From Candidatus Nomurabacteria bacterium (GTDB taxonomy: Bacteria; Patescibacteriota; Saccharimonadia; Saccharimonadales; Saccharimonadaceae), in the NCBI GenBank assembly GCA_031290255.1, contig JAITNW010000002.1:1-33771 (forward strand): DNA of 33,771 nucleotides, read 5' to 3'. Under the pieces are notes generated by a model, which saw nothing but the letters and a program-made list of their open reading frames with translations, did no database searches and was not told the origin of the DNA. A program made the translations under genes and the position numbers. Below, piece by piece: positions 16,975 to 25,500 of the stretch. Every line of letters begins with the position of its first letter. Position 1 is the stretch's first letter.

Positions 16975-18204
16975 ATGAAAACAAACACAAAACTAAAACT
17001 TAATAAGCTGATTATGCCGGCACTTGCGCTGCTGTCTTTAGCCTCGTTTCTGCCAGCCTATACAGCTTTAGCTTGGGGCCCAGATCGCCCGACCTTCACG
17101 ATGGAGAAGCCAGCTTCTTATCCTACGTTCAACTCCATCACGAATAATCCAGTGCTGGGTGACGAGCGTAACTTTGTGCGTGTTGCCGAAAAGGGCGCTG
17201 GCGTTGCGTTCTCTGACGAAATACAAATCAAGCCAGGCAAGGAATACGAAGTCTATATTGGTTATCATAATAATGCTGCGGCAAACCTTAATTCTTCTGG
17301 AGTAGGTATCGCCCAACAAGTCAGGCTATCCTCACAATTTCCAACTAAAGTCAGTCCTAGCCAAAAAGGCACAGTGAGCGCTATTATTTCTGCCAGCAAT
17401 ACAAACCCGCTTGAGGTTTGGGATGAAGCATACTTTACGGCGCTAGAGGAAATATCGCTACACTATAAAGAAGGCTCTGCCAAAATCTATAACAGTTTTT
17501 CTTCCAATGGCTCAGTACTTCCGGAGACTCTATTTAGCCAGACGGGTACTTATCTTGGTGCGAATACACTGGATGGAAGATTGCCTGGCTGTGGCGAATT
17601 CTCTGGACACGTAATTTACACCTTAGTTGCGGAAGCTCCTGCTGCTAAAATCCAAAAAACCGTATCTCTCGATGGAAAAACCTTCACCGAAAACGTCAAA
17701 GCTAAAATAGGCGATGAGGTAACTTTCAAAGTTGTCTTTGAAAATACTGGCAATACTAACATATCAAATGTAACATTCCACGATAAATTCCCAACTGGCC
17801 TTAGTTTAGTACCAGGCAGTACATATCTGTATAACGACGAACACCCTGATGGCGAACTTCTGACTGACCTAATTGATAAGAATGGTTACAATACCGGACT
17901 TTATGGCCCAAAAACCAAAGCCACTATCACCTATAAAGCAAAAATTACTAAAGACGCTTTGAGCTCCGAAAGCTGCACAGCGAATCTCGTAAATACTATG
18001 TACGCAGATCATGAGGGTGGCGAAATCTCTGACGGGGCTACCATTATACTTGACGAAGAGTGTATCCCATCTGAACTTCCTCAGACTGGCCCTGGCGAAA
18101 TCGCCCTAGCAGTAGTAGCAATTCTCTGTATCGGCGTAGGTGGCACCTACTGGTATCGCAGCCGCAAAGCCATCAAGAAGATCACCCACGATATCGAAGG
18201 CTAA
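16975..18204 (+). CDS. Secreted/cell-wall surface protein with DUF11-like domain and LPQTG sorting signal
   Basis: N-terminal signal peptide ending near TALAWG; DUF11-like KIGDEVTFKVVFENTGNTNISNVTFHDKFPTGLSLVPGST; C-terminal LPQTGPGE + TM + RSRKAIKK. Confidence 0.9.
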   Translation: MKTNTKLKLNKLIMPALALLSLASFLPAYTALAWGPDRPTFTMEKPASYPTFNSITNNPVLGDERNFVRVAEKGAGVAFSDEIQIKPGKEYEVYIGYHNNAAANLNSSGVGIAQQVRLSSQFPTKVSPSQKGTVSAIISASNTNPLEVWDEAYFTALEEISLHYKEGSAKIYNSFSSNGSVLPETLFSQTGTYLGANTLDGRLPGCGEFSGHVIYTLVAEAPAAKIQKTVSLDGKTFTENVKAKIGDEVTFKVVFENTGNTNISNVTFHDKFPTGLSLVPGSTYLYNDEHPDGELLTDLIDKNGYNTGLYGPKTKATITYKAKITKDALSSESCTANLVNTMYADHEGGEISDGATIILDEECIPSELPQTGPGEIALAVVAILCIGVGGTYWYRSRKAIKKITHDIEG

Positions 18205-18207
18205 ATA

Positions 18208-19359
18208 ATGCCCACGCTTACTATTATCCATACGGGTAAACCCGAACGTACGCTTGATGAGCTGGTGGATTACGGCGAACGTATGGGAATCAATGTTGAG
18301 GTCGTCCGTATTAGCGACGACCTCATTGCTTCAGGTGCGATAGAAGAATTTGGCGACGGCATCTTGTGGCGACTTTCAGATATCGACATAGGAGGCGCCG
18401 CTGCGTTTTATAGTGCCATAGAGGATAAAGAAACCATCAACCCAGCCTTGTATAAATTTCCCCAACTCGCAGATAAATTCTTCCAGCAAAGCATGCTTCG
18501 CTATTCCAGTCTCCGCAATCACTATATAGATACGCTACGCGTCAACGGCGCTTGGCCAGCTAAAAAGTACGTCGAAGCAGGGAAGTTGCGTTACCCCTTT
18601 GTGGTCAAACCTGCGCGCGGGTACAGCGGCAACGGAGTCAAGCTTATCAAGAGCCCAGCCGACCTCGCAAGCATAAGCAATAATTTTGTCGCCCAATCCT
18701 ACGTGCCAAATACTGGCGAATGGCGAGTATTCGTAGTCGGCGGCGTTGGTATTGGCGCTATGCGCAAGGTGGCCGCCGACGGTCAGCCGTTCAACTTTGT
18801 TACGAGTGATGCACACATTTTTTGTGAAGACGACCCCGAAGTCTTATCAGAGTTGAATAAAATAGCGTGTCGAGCTGCATCATTTTTTAGCCTCGGCTGT
18901 ACCGGCGTAGACATCGTGCGAAACAAAAACACAGGTGAGTACAAAATTTTTGAAGTCAACCTATCTCCCGGATGGCAAAACGGTTGGGACACCGTAACTG
19001 GCGAAAGCGTACCCAAAGAAGTCATGTCATGGTATCAAGAACGCTGGAATCTTGACCCCAATAACTCAATTGACGCTCTCCGTAATTACCTGAACAATAG
19101 AATTACTCGACTTACGCCCAACACCCAAGAAAAAGTCAAAGCCATTATGAGTGGCAATCTCTCAGAAGACGTAAAGAACAATCTGTCGGAGCATAAAGCC
19201 AAAATCGAACTTCACCACAAAATCAGCCCACTAGGCAATTTCCTAGTAGACTCCCGCAGCCACACCAAATCAGGCCTAAGCACCGCCCACAACCTCGAAG
19301 ATTGCGCCGAAACCACCGCCACCTACATCAAAATCTGCGAATTACTAGGTAACGCTTGA
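18208..19359 (+). CDS. ATP-grasp (RimK-like) ligase family protein
   Basis: RYPFVVKPARGYSGNGVKLI, FVAQSYVPNTGEWRVFVVGG, CTGVDIVRNKNTGEYKIFEVNLSPGW ATP-grasp motifs; starts 3 nt after the surface protein gene. Confidence 0.85.
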   Translation: MPTLTIIHTGKPERTLDELVDYGERMGINVEVVRISDDLIASGAIEEFGDGILWRLSDIDIGGAAAFYSAIEDKETINPALYKFPQLADKFFQQSMLRYSSLRNHYIDTLRVNGAWPAKKYVEAGKLRYPFVVKPARGYSGNGVKLIKSPADLASISNNFVAQSYVPNTGEWRVFVVGGVGIGAMRKVAADGQPFNFVTSDAHIFCEDDPEVLSELNKIACRAASFFSLGCTGVDIVRNKNTGEYKIFEVNLSPGWQNGWDTVTGESVPKEVMSWYQERWNLDPNNSIDALRNYLNNRITRLTPNTQEKVKAIMSGNLSEDVKNNLSEHKAKIELHHKISPLGNFLVDSRSHTKSGLSTAHNLEDCAETTATYIKICELLGNA

Positions 19360-19384
19360 AAACTGATTGAAAATTTGCTATAAT
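19356..19384 (+). promoter_or_regulatory. Sigma70-like promoter for rplU
   Basis: TTGAAA 19356-19361, 17-nt spacer, TATAAT 19379-19384. Confidence 0.75.
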
Positions 19385-19410
19385 AGCGTGAGTAAAAATA
19401 AAGGAAATTT

Positions 19411-19719
19411 ATGAAAAAAGCAGTCATAAAGATTGGCGGCAAGCAATATCTAGTCGCCGAGAATGAGACCCTACGGGTGGACCTCCTCCCGGAAGGCACT
19501 AAAGAGCTCGCTTTAGACGCTTTACTCGTAATTGACGGCGATAAGACTACGGTCGGCACGCCTACAGTTAAGGGAGTGAAGGTTACAGCGAAGCTTACGG
19601 AGGCAAAAATTGCCGGCGAGAAAATCCGCGTAATCCGCTACAAGTCCAAGAAGCGCGTGCACAAAGAAACTGGTCACCGCCAAAAATACTCCCTCATAGA
19701 AATCACAAGCATTAAATAA
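19411..19719 (+). CDS. rplU: 50S ribosomal protein L21
   Basis: KAVIKIGGKQYLV...KIRVIRYKSKKRVHKETGHRQKYSLIEI. Confidence 0.95.
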   Translation: MKKAVIKIGGKQYLVAENETLRVDLLPEGTKELALDALLVIDGDKTTVGTPTVKGVKVTAKLTEAKIAGEKIRVIRYKSKKRVHKETGHRQKYSLIEITSIK

Positions 19720-20391
19720 ATGGCAGACGGCATACCTACTCATCTGGGCTTCATCGTAGATGGTAATCGTCGTTGGGCAAAAGAACGTGGCCTGCCAACA
19801 CTTGAAGGACACAGAAAAGGTATGGATCTTGTAGAGAAGGTGGCAGAAAAATGCTTCAAAGCTGGCGTCAGACACGCCAGCTTCTATGTTTTTTCCACCG
19901 AAAACTGGGAGCGCAGTACAGAAGAGGTCAGTTATTTGATGAAAATGGTCACCGCAAGCGTCAAGCGCCTAGTCAAACGTTGTTTGAAAAACGACGTGAA
20001 GCTAATTATATTAGGCAGCCGCAACCGGCTGGATGAAGAAATTATTGACGCAATTAAAATGGCAGAGTCTGATACTGTGGAGTGCCAAGGTGGCACACTC
20101 GGCCTATGTTTCAACTACGGCGGTCGCCAAGAGATTATCGATGCAGCTAACGCAGTAGAGGGCAAAATAACAGAGGAAAAACTTAGCTCTGCACTTTATC
20201 ATCCAGAAATCCCAGACCTCGATATGATTGTGCGGACTTCTGGCGAACAGCGTATCAGTGGGTTTATGCTTTGGCGCGCCGCCTATTCAGAATTGCTTTT
20301 CGTTAACAAGTATTGGCCTGAAATTACCATGCCAGATATTAACAGCATCTTAAAAGAATACGCTCGCCGAAATCGTCGTTTCGGAAAATAG
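19720..20391 (+). CDS. uppS: Undecaprenyl diphosphate synthase (cis-prenyltransferase)
   Basis: HLGFIVDGNRRWAKERGLPTLEGHRKGMD, FSTENWERS, DMIVRTSGEQRISGFMLWRAAYSELLFVNKYWPE. Confidence 0.96.
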   Translation: MADGIPTHLGFIVDGNRRWAKERGLPTLEGHRKGMDLVEKVAEKCFKAGVRHASFYVFSTENWERSTEEVSYLMKMVTASVKRLVKRCLKNDVKLIILGSRNRLDEEIIDAIKMAESDTVECQGGTLGLCFNYGGRQEIIDAANAVEGKITEEKLSSALYHPEIPDLDMIVRTSGEQRISGFMLWRAAYSELLFVNKYWPEITMPDINSILKEYARRNRRFGK

Positions 20392-20414
20392 TAATTGTGC
20401 TAAAATAAGTAGCA

Positions 20415-21656
20415 ATGGAACTAATATTTGGAATTATAGTCGGTTTGGTCGTTTTGATGTTACTCGTATTAGTCCACGAGCTGGGTCACTTTATCGTCGC
20501 AAGACGTAACGGTGTAGAAGTAACTGAGTTTGCCATTGGTTTTCCCCCGCGCGCCGTAGCTTGGCGCAAAGTCAACGGAAAATGGTGCCGCCTCAAGAAA
20601 TCCGAATGGGAAAATCCTCCTAGTAAAGATTATGTAGTTTCACTAAACTGGTTGCCTATTGGCGGGTTCTGCCAAATGAAAGACGAAAGCGATGCCGCCA
20701 CGAGAAAAGGCAGTTTCGGCCGCGCCAGCTTCTGGCAAAAAACCAAGATTTTATTTGGTGGCGTCACGATGAATTTGATTTTTGCAGCCGTAATCCTCAC
20801 AATACTAGCATTCACCGGTATGCCGCATTTTATCGAAGGGCAATTTGAGGTGCCAAGTGACACTAATATATCAGCTGCGCCAGTGTTAGTCGGCGAAGTT
20901 GAGCCCAGTAGCCCAGCAGAAGTTGCCGGCTTGCAGTCTGGTGACGAGCTTAAAACTATGAAAATCGAAGAGTGCGTAGTGCAAGATTGTCATCCGCAAA
21001 TCAAAGATGAAGTAGAGATAGTAACTCCGCAAGACGTCACGAGCTTTGACGCAAAATATGCAGGCCACCATATTGAACTTATCTACATTCGAGATGGGAA
21101 AGAACATAGCGCCTCGGTGGCTCTGAACGAATCTGGTGGTGACTATATCCTAGGTGTAATTATGAATCAAACCAGCATGCCTATTTATCGTTCCACTTGG
21201 AGTGCGCCGATAGTCGGCGTCGCCACTACAGTCCAGCTCACGGGCGAAACTTTTAGGGGATTAGGCGAGATGGTATGGAATCTGGTCAGCGGGGCAGTGA
21301 TGCAGGTTAATATTGACTCATCCGTAAGAGAAGAAGGCGCAGCGAATATCGAGAAAGCCGGCCAAGCCGTCAGTGGCCCCGTTGGTATTATTGGGGTGCT
21401 CTTTCCCGCCTTTGCTCAAACCGGGCTTACGAACGTTGCATTTCTAGCTGCCATCATTTCCGTATCACTCGCCTGCATGAATATTCTGCCGATTCCTGCC
21501 CTTGATGGTGGACGCTGGCTACTAATTGCCATTTATCGGTTACGCAAGAAAAAACTCACCAAAGCTACTGAAGAAAAAATCGTCAGCCGCGCCTTCATGG
21601 TATTGATCGGTCTTATCATCTTGATTACAGTGTTAGATGTCATGAGGCTATTCTGA
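20415..21656 (+). CDS. rseP: Site-2-type membrane zinc metalloprotease (RseP family) with PDZ
   Basis: LVHELGHFIVARRNGVEVTEFAIGFPP (HExxH) and NILPIPALDGGR. Confidence 0.95.
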   Translation: MELIFGIIVGLVVLMLLVLVHELGHFIVARRNGVEVTEFAIGFPPRAVAWRKVNGKWCRLKKSEWENPPSKDYVVSLNWLPIGGFCQMKDESDAATRKGSFGRASFWQKTKILFGGVTMNLIFAAVILTILAFTGMPHFIEGQFEVPSDTNISAAPVLVGEVEPSSPAEVAGLQSGDELKTMKIEECVVQDCHPQIKDEVEIVTPQDVTSFDAKYAGHHIELIYIRDGKEHSASVALNESGGDYILGVIMNQTSMPIYRSTWSAPIVGVATTVQLTGETFRGLGEMVWNLVSGAVMQVNIDSSVREEGAANIEKAGQAVSGPVGIIGVLFPAFAQTGLTNVAFLAAIISVSLACMNILPIPALDGGRWLLIAIYRLRKKKLTKATEEKIVSRAFMVLIGLIILITVLDVMRLF

Positions 21657-22423
21657 TGAAAAAAGACCTATCAATCCAGAAGAACACAAAACCAATTAAC
21701 AAAAAAACTAATCCCAAACTTACATGGAAAACTTTCAGCTGGGCTTTGCTTATGCTACTTTGGGTTGCGATTGCCTTAATCGCTAGCCAGTTTGTAGTTA
21801 GCTTTATTCTAGTTTCATTGCTCGGCGTCGAGACGGTTGTTCAGCCCGTCTGGAGTACGCTTTATTCTGCATTAGTATATATCTTATGTCTTTTCTTAGT
21901 CATATTTATCCCCTGGAAGCTCTTAAAAATGAAGACTAATCGCGACGAGCTTGGCCTGACTGGCCTACCAACCTGGACTGACATTGGGCTAGCGCCAATA
22001 GGATTTATAGTGTATTTCATCCTTTCAATGGTCGTTGTTGCACTAATCATGGCCATCCTTCCTAACGTCAACTGGGATCAAGCCCAAGATGTCGGCTTCC
22101 AGAATTTAATTTATGATACTGATAAGATCTTAGCCTTCGTCGCCCTAGTGATACTTGCGCCAATAGCAGAAGAGATTATTTTTCGTGGCTGGCTCTACGG
22201 CAAAATCCGTTCCAAAATGCCCGCTTGGCTGAGCATCCTATTAGTATCTATTTTATTTGGCGTAATGCATGGCCAATGGAATGTCGCCGTCAATGTCTTC
22301 TGCATGAGCGTAGTAATGTGCCTCCTCCGCGAAATCACCGGCACAATCTGGAGCAGTATTATGTTACACATGCTAAAAAACGGCGTCGCCTTCTACTTCC
22401 TCTTCATCAACCCAATGCTATAG
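21656..22423 (+). CDS. CPBP family intramembrane protease (CAAX protease-like)
   Basis: APIAEEIIFRGWLYGKIR and SILFGVMHGQWN motifs; multiple TM segments; overlaps the rseP stop. Confidence 0.92.
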   Translation: MKKDLSIQKNTKPINKKTNPKLTWKTFSWALLMLLWVAIALIASQFVVSFILVSLLGVETVVQPVWSTLYSALVYILCLFLVIFIPWKLLKMKTNRDELGLTGLPTWTDIGLAPIGFIVYFILSMVVVALIMAILPNVNWDQAQDVGFQNLIYDTDKILAFVALVILAPIAEEIIFRGWLYGKIRSKMPAWLSILLVSILFGVMHGQWNVAVNVFCMSVVMCLLREITGTIWSSIMLHMLKNGVAFYFLFINPML

Positions 22424-22438
22424 TCAGATAGCGTATGC

Positions 22439-22523
22439 GCGGGTGGTGAGGTCTAGGGGCATCCCCGCAAAAAGAATTTCTTAAATTTTTTTGTGGGGAG
22501 AAGACCTCGACAGGACCCGCCCC
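22439..22523 (+). repeat. Family II small hairpin element, copy C
   Basis: GCGGGTGGTGAGGTCTAGGGGCATCCCCGCAAAAAGAATTTCTTAAATTTTTTTGTGGGGAGAAGACCTCGACAGGACCCGCCCC. Confidence 0.93.
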
Positions 22524-22546
22524 AATAAGCTTTCTACCAAAAATGA

Positions 22547-22552
22547 TATAAT
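22547..22552 (+). promoter_or_regulatory. -10 box TATAAT, 6 nt before the mutM ATG (predicted leaderless)
   Basis: TATAAT AGATCT ATG. Confidence 0.65.
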
Positions 22553-22558
22553 AGATCT

Positions 22559-23407
22559 ATGCCAGAACTACCAGAAGTAGAAACCATCAAAAGAGGACTA
22601 GAACATTTTTTGATCGGAAAACACATCACGAAAGTCACAGTCAAAACCGCAAAAAGCTTCACAGGAAAATCCGAAGAAGTCGTTGGTCACAAAGTCATCG
22701 AATTCAAACGCCGCGGCAAAGCCTTGCTCATTGGCCTAGACGGAAATTTGTGGTTAATGATCCATCTGCGTATGACTGGCCAACTAATATACATTGGTGA
22801 AGAAAAATTTGCCGCCGGTCACCCAGACAAGAGTTTCGTCGAAAAAATGCCGGGTAGACATACGCGAGTTATTTTTGAATTCGATGATGCGAGCCACTTG
22901 TACTTTAACGACCAGCGTAAATTTGGTTTTGTAAAATTCGTAAGCAAAGCCGAGCTAGAGAAGGATCCATTTTTGACCAAACTAGCTCCTGAGCCATGGG
23001 AATTAACTCCTGAGGAGTTCTTCGCTAGATTGCAACGTCGCAAAGGCACCACGATAAAAGCTGCCATCTTGGATCAATCCGTCATAGCGGGTGTAGGTAA
23101 TATTTATGCAGACGAAAGTCTATTCTTCGCGCAAATTTTCCCTGGGCGCAAAGTCGCCGATGTTTCCAGAGCCGAATCAGGCAAATTATTAAAAGGCATA
23201 CGCGAAGTCATGGAGGCATCCATCGCTAGTGGTGGTTCCACCATGAAAGATTATGTGCGCGCTGACGGGACAAAAGGTAATTATCTCGAAAAATTTGCTA
23301 AAGTATTCCAACATGATGGGCAAAAATGTTTAACCTGCAGCAATATCATTCTAAAAACCAAAATCGCCGGACGTGGCACCCATTATTGCCCAGAGTGCCA
23401 AAAATGA
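22559..23407 (+). CDS. mutM: Formamidopyrimidine-DNA glycosylase
   Basis: MPELPEVETIKRGL; C-terminal zinc finger CLTCSNIILKTKIAGRGTHYCPECQK. Confidence 0.97.
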   Translation: MPELPEVETIKRGLEHFLIGKHITKVTVKTAKSFTGKSEEVVGHKVIEFKRRGKALLIGLDGNLWLMIHLRMTGQLIYIGEEKFAAGHPDKSFVEKMPGRHTRVIFEFDDASHLYFNDQRKFGFVKFVSKAELEKDPFLTKLAPEPWELTPEEFFARLQRRKGTTIKAAILDQSVIAGVGNIYADESLFFAQIFPGRKVADVSRAESGKLLKGIREVMEASIASGGSTMKDYVRADGTKGNYLEKFAKVFQHDGQKCLTCSNIILKTKIAGRGTHYCPECQK

Positions 23408-24012
23408 TCCGTATCTTTTACGGCGACGACCGCCTAGAGACCCAAGACGAGATAGGGCATCTGTTGGGGGACGGCTATGAAGTCTTAGACGGCGAAAGTT
23501 TAAATGTAGGCGATCTAGATTCTGTTTTCCTTGGAAGTTCGTTATTTGCCTCGCAGCGCAAGATTCTTGTCAAAGATTTATCTGATAATTCCGATTGCTT
23601 CGTCAGGCTAGCTAACTATTCTGGAACTCCGCATGAAGTTATTGTTTGGGAGAGTAAGCTCGACAAGCGTACGGTTGCGCATAAAGAACTAGTTGCCCGC
23701 AAAATAGAATTTCGTGAGTTCAAGCTTGCCGAGTCTCCTGATAAAAAACTAGTTTTTGATATCTTCAATCTTGCATGGAGCGGCAACAGCGCCAAAGCTA
23801 TTTCTGTTTGCGAGCAAATTGAAACGAATAATGACCCATATATGTTCTTCGGATTGATGACTAGCCAAGCCATCAAAAAACTAGATTTGAACCAAAAAAA
23901 GGTGACTGGTGTCCTTAAAAAGATGGCGCGTGCTGATATTGATATGAAAACAACCAGCTTAGATAGCTGGTTGCTCATCAAAAGTCTGCTTCTGCAAATT
24001 TCGGAAATTTAG
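23404..24012 (+). CDS. holA: DNA polymerase III delta subunit-like protein
   Basis: MIRIFYGDDRLETQDEI N-terminus; SSLFASQRKILVKDL; ATGA overlap with mutM supports start at 23404, not 23326. Confidence 0.72.
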   Translation: MIRIFYGDDRLETQDEIGHLLGDGYEVLDGESLNVGDLDSVFLGSSLFASQRKILVKDLSDNSDCFVRLANYSGTPHEVIVWESKLDKRTVAHKELVARKIEFREFKLAESPDKKLVFDIFNLAWSGNSAKAISVCEQIETNNDPYMFFGLMTSQAIKKLDLNQKKVTGVLKKMARADIDMKTTSLDSWLLIKSLLLQISEI

Positions 24013-24329
24013 GCAGATTTTTTTGCTGAAGTAGCTTTTTTGGCTACTTCTTTTTCTGCATGTACCTCAACACGGGTGCGTGGTAGGGAGCGACCAGAAA
24101 AGTGAGATTTCTTAGTCTTCACGAATTGTACCGTGCCATCAACTGCAGCATGGATTGTGAAGTTGCGACTCAAGAATGTGCCTGGTCCAGCAATCTTCGT
24201 GCTACCAGTCTGGCGTACTAGTACCTCACCAGTCTTTACTCTTTGACCGCCAAAGCGCTTCACGCCCAAGCGTTGACCTGCATTATTGTGGATATTTTTA
24301 CTGGTTCCACCAGCTTTGACATGTGACAT
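24009..24329 (-). CDS. rpmA: 50S ribosomal protein L27 with C-terminal extension
   Basis: HVKAGGTSKNIHNNAGQRLGVKRFGGQRVKTGEVLVRQ. Confidence 0.92.
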   Translation of the reverse strand: MSHVKAGGTSKNIHNNAGQRLGVKRFGGQRVKTGEVLVRQTGSTKIAGPGTFLSRNFTIHAAVDGTVQFVKTKKSHFSGRSLPRTRVEVHAEKEVAKKATSAKKSA

Positions 24330-24330
24330 C

Positions 24331-25446
24331 TTATGTTTTCCTTAATACTATTATTTGGCGCGCAACTACCTGATTCTCTCTATAGTACAAGAGGTCAGTT
24401 ACTGATGCGTGCTTGAAACTAATAAGATTATAGCCGAGTTTCTCAATTTCGTCAATGATATTGAGCATAGAAAAGCTATTATCTAATCTTTTCCATGCGG
24501 GTATCGCCAATGCCAGTTTTGTATTTTTCTCAATCTGTGGCGCAAGATTTTTTAAAAATGCCAGAATGATTGACCCCGTAGTGTGCATCACCTCTTTCAA
24601 TTTGATATTGGCAGGTGGGGCAGAGAACGGCAGGCCAAGATACGTCTCAGAAGCAACAAAGTTTATTTTGCCACTCCACTTATTCTTGGTTGCGTCCCCT
24701 ACGCTCAGTTCAAACTTCGGTAACCTATCTCTGCCATCAGCCAGCCATTCAAGATTCTTTTTTGAGTAAGCAACCATTTTCTCGGACATATCGGTGCCGT
24801 ATGTCGTGTAACCCATCAAAAGTGCTTCCTGCAATATTGTTCCAGTTCCACAAAAAGGATCCAGTAGCCTGCCTTCGGGTATATTTCCTACGGCTAAGTT
24901 CACTAAAATCTGTGCCAGCTTAGGTGGCAACATCCCCACAAATGCGTCCCTCGCTGGACGAGCTTGGTCTCGTTTTGCGTAAGCCGTGATATTTTGCGCG
25001 CCAATTGACTCGGCCAAATATTTGCCATACTGAACAATCTCTATGTGCTTCGCTTTTTCGCCTAATTGGTTATGATGCGAAGTCGCAGAAGATAGCGCCG
25101 CATCTACGTTGGGGACAAGCCTCACGGAGCGCCCGCGTCTTTTCAGGAGGTTTTTTAGCTTCAATGCTTCATGCCACGAGGTATTTTTCGTAGCCCTATC
25201 TGAATAGTCAGAATATCCCAGCGTAATTTTACCTTCTGGTAGAGAAGCAAGTACCTCGATCGGGCTTTCATCCAAAACTTTCCCAGCTTTTATCGTGCCT
25301 CCGAGTCGATTCAGATCGAACTTCCTCGTAGTCACAAGGGCGATATTCTCAGCAATCGGCGTAACTTTTGTCGCACCGAAAATCGCCTCAAGCTCAGCAA
25401 GAGATATTTTTGGTTCGCGCCCTAACACAGCTAAGTACATACTCAC
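24331..25446 (-). CDS. Trm11/TrmG10-like RNA methyltransferase
   Basis: LLDPFCGTGTILQEALLMGYTTYGTDMSEKMVAYSKKNLEWL SAM-binding motif; Trm11-like N-terminal region; motif IV reads SETYLGLPF. Confidence 0.8.
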   Translation of the reverse strand: MSMYLAVLGREPKISLAELEAIFGATKVTPIAENIALVTTRKFDLNRLGGTIKAGKVLDESPIEVLASLPEGKITLGYSDYSDRATKNTSWHEALKLKNLLKRRGRSVRLVPNVDAALSSATSHHNQLGEKAKHIEIVQYGKYLAESIGAQNITAYAKRDQARPARDAFVGMLPPKLAQILVNLAVGNIPEGRLLDPFCGTGTILQEALLMGYTTYGTDMSEKMVAYSKKNLEWLADGRDRLPKFELSVGDATKNKWSGKINFVASETYLGLPFSAPPANIKLKEVMHTTGSIILAFLKNLAPQIEKNTKLALAIPAWKRLDNSFSMLNIIDEIEKLGYNLISFKHASVTDLLYYRENQVVARQIIVLRKT

Positions 25447-25500
25447 TAAATCATATCATATTATTCTTTCGCTTACTCTGGGTTATGGTACAATATGGCT

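Noticed and set aside
19250-19359. C-terminal retropepsin-like (RimB-type) domain in the ATP-grasp protein
   Set aside because: LVDSRSHTKSGLSTAH only vaguely resembles VDTGARTSALHA and lacks the DTG motif.
23326-23403. Upstream extension of holA
   Set aside because: Overlaps mutM in another frame; the ATGA start at 23404 matches the HolA-like N-terminus.
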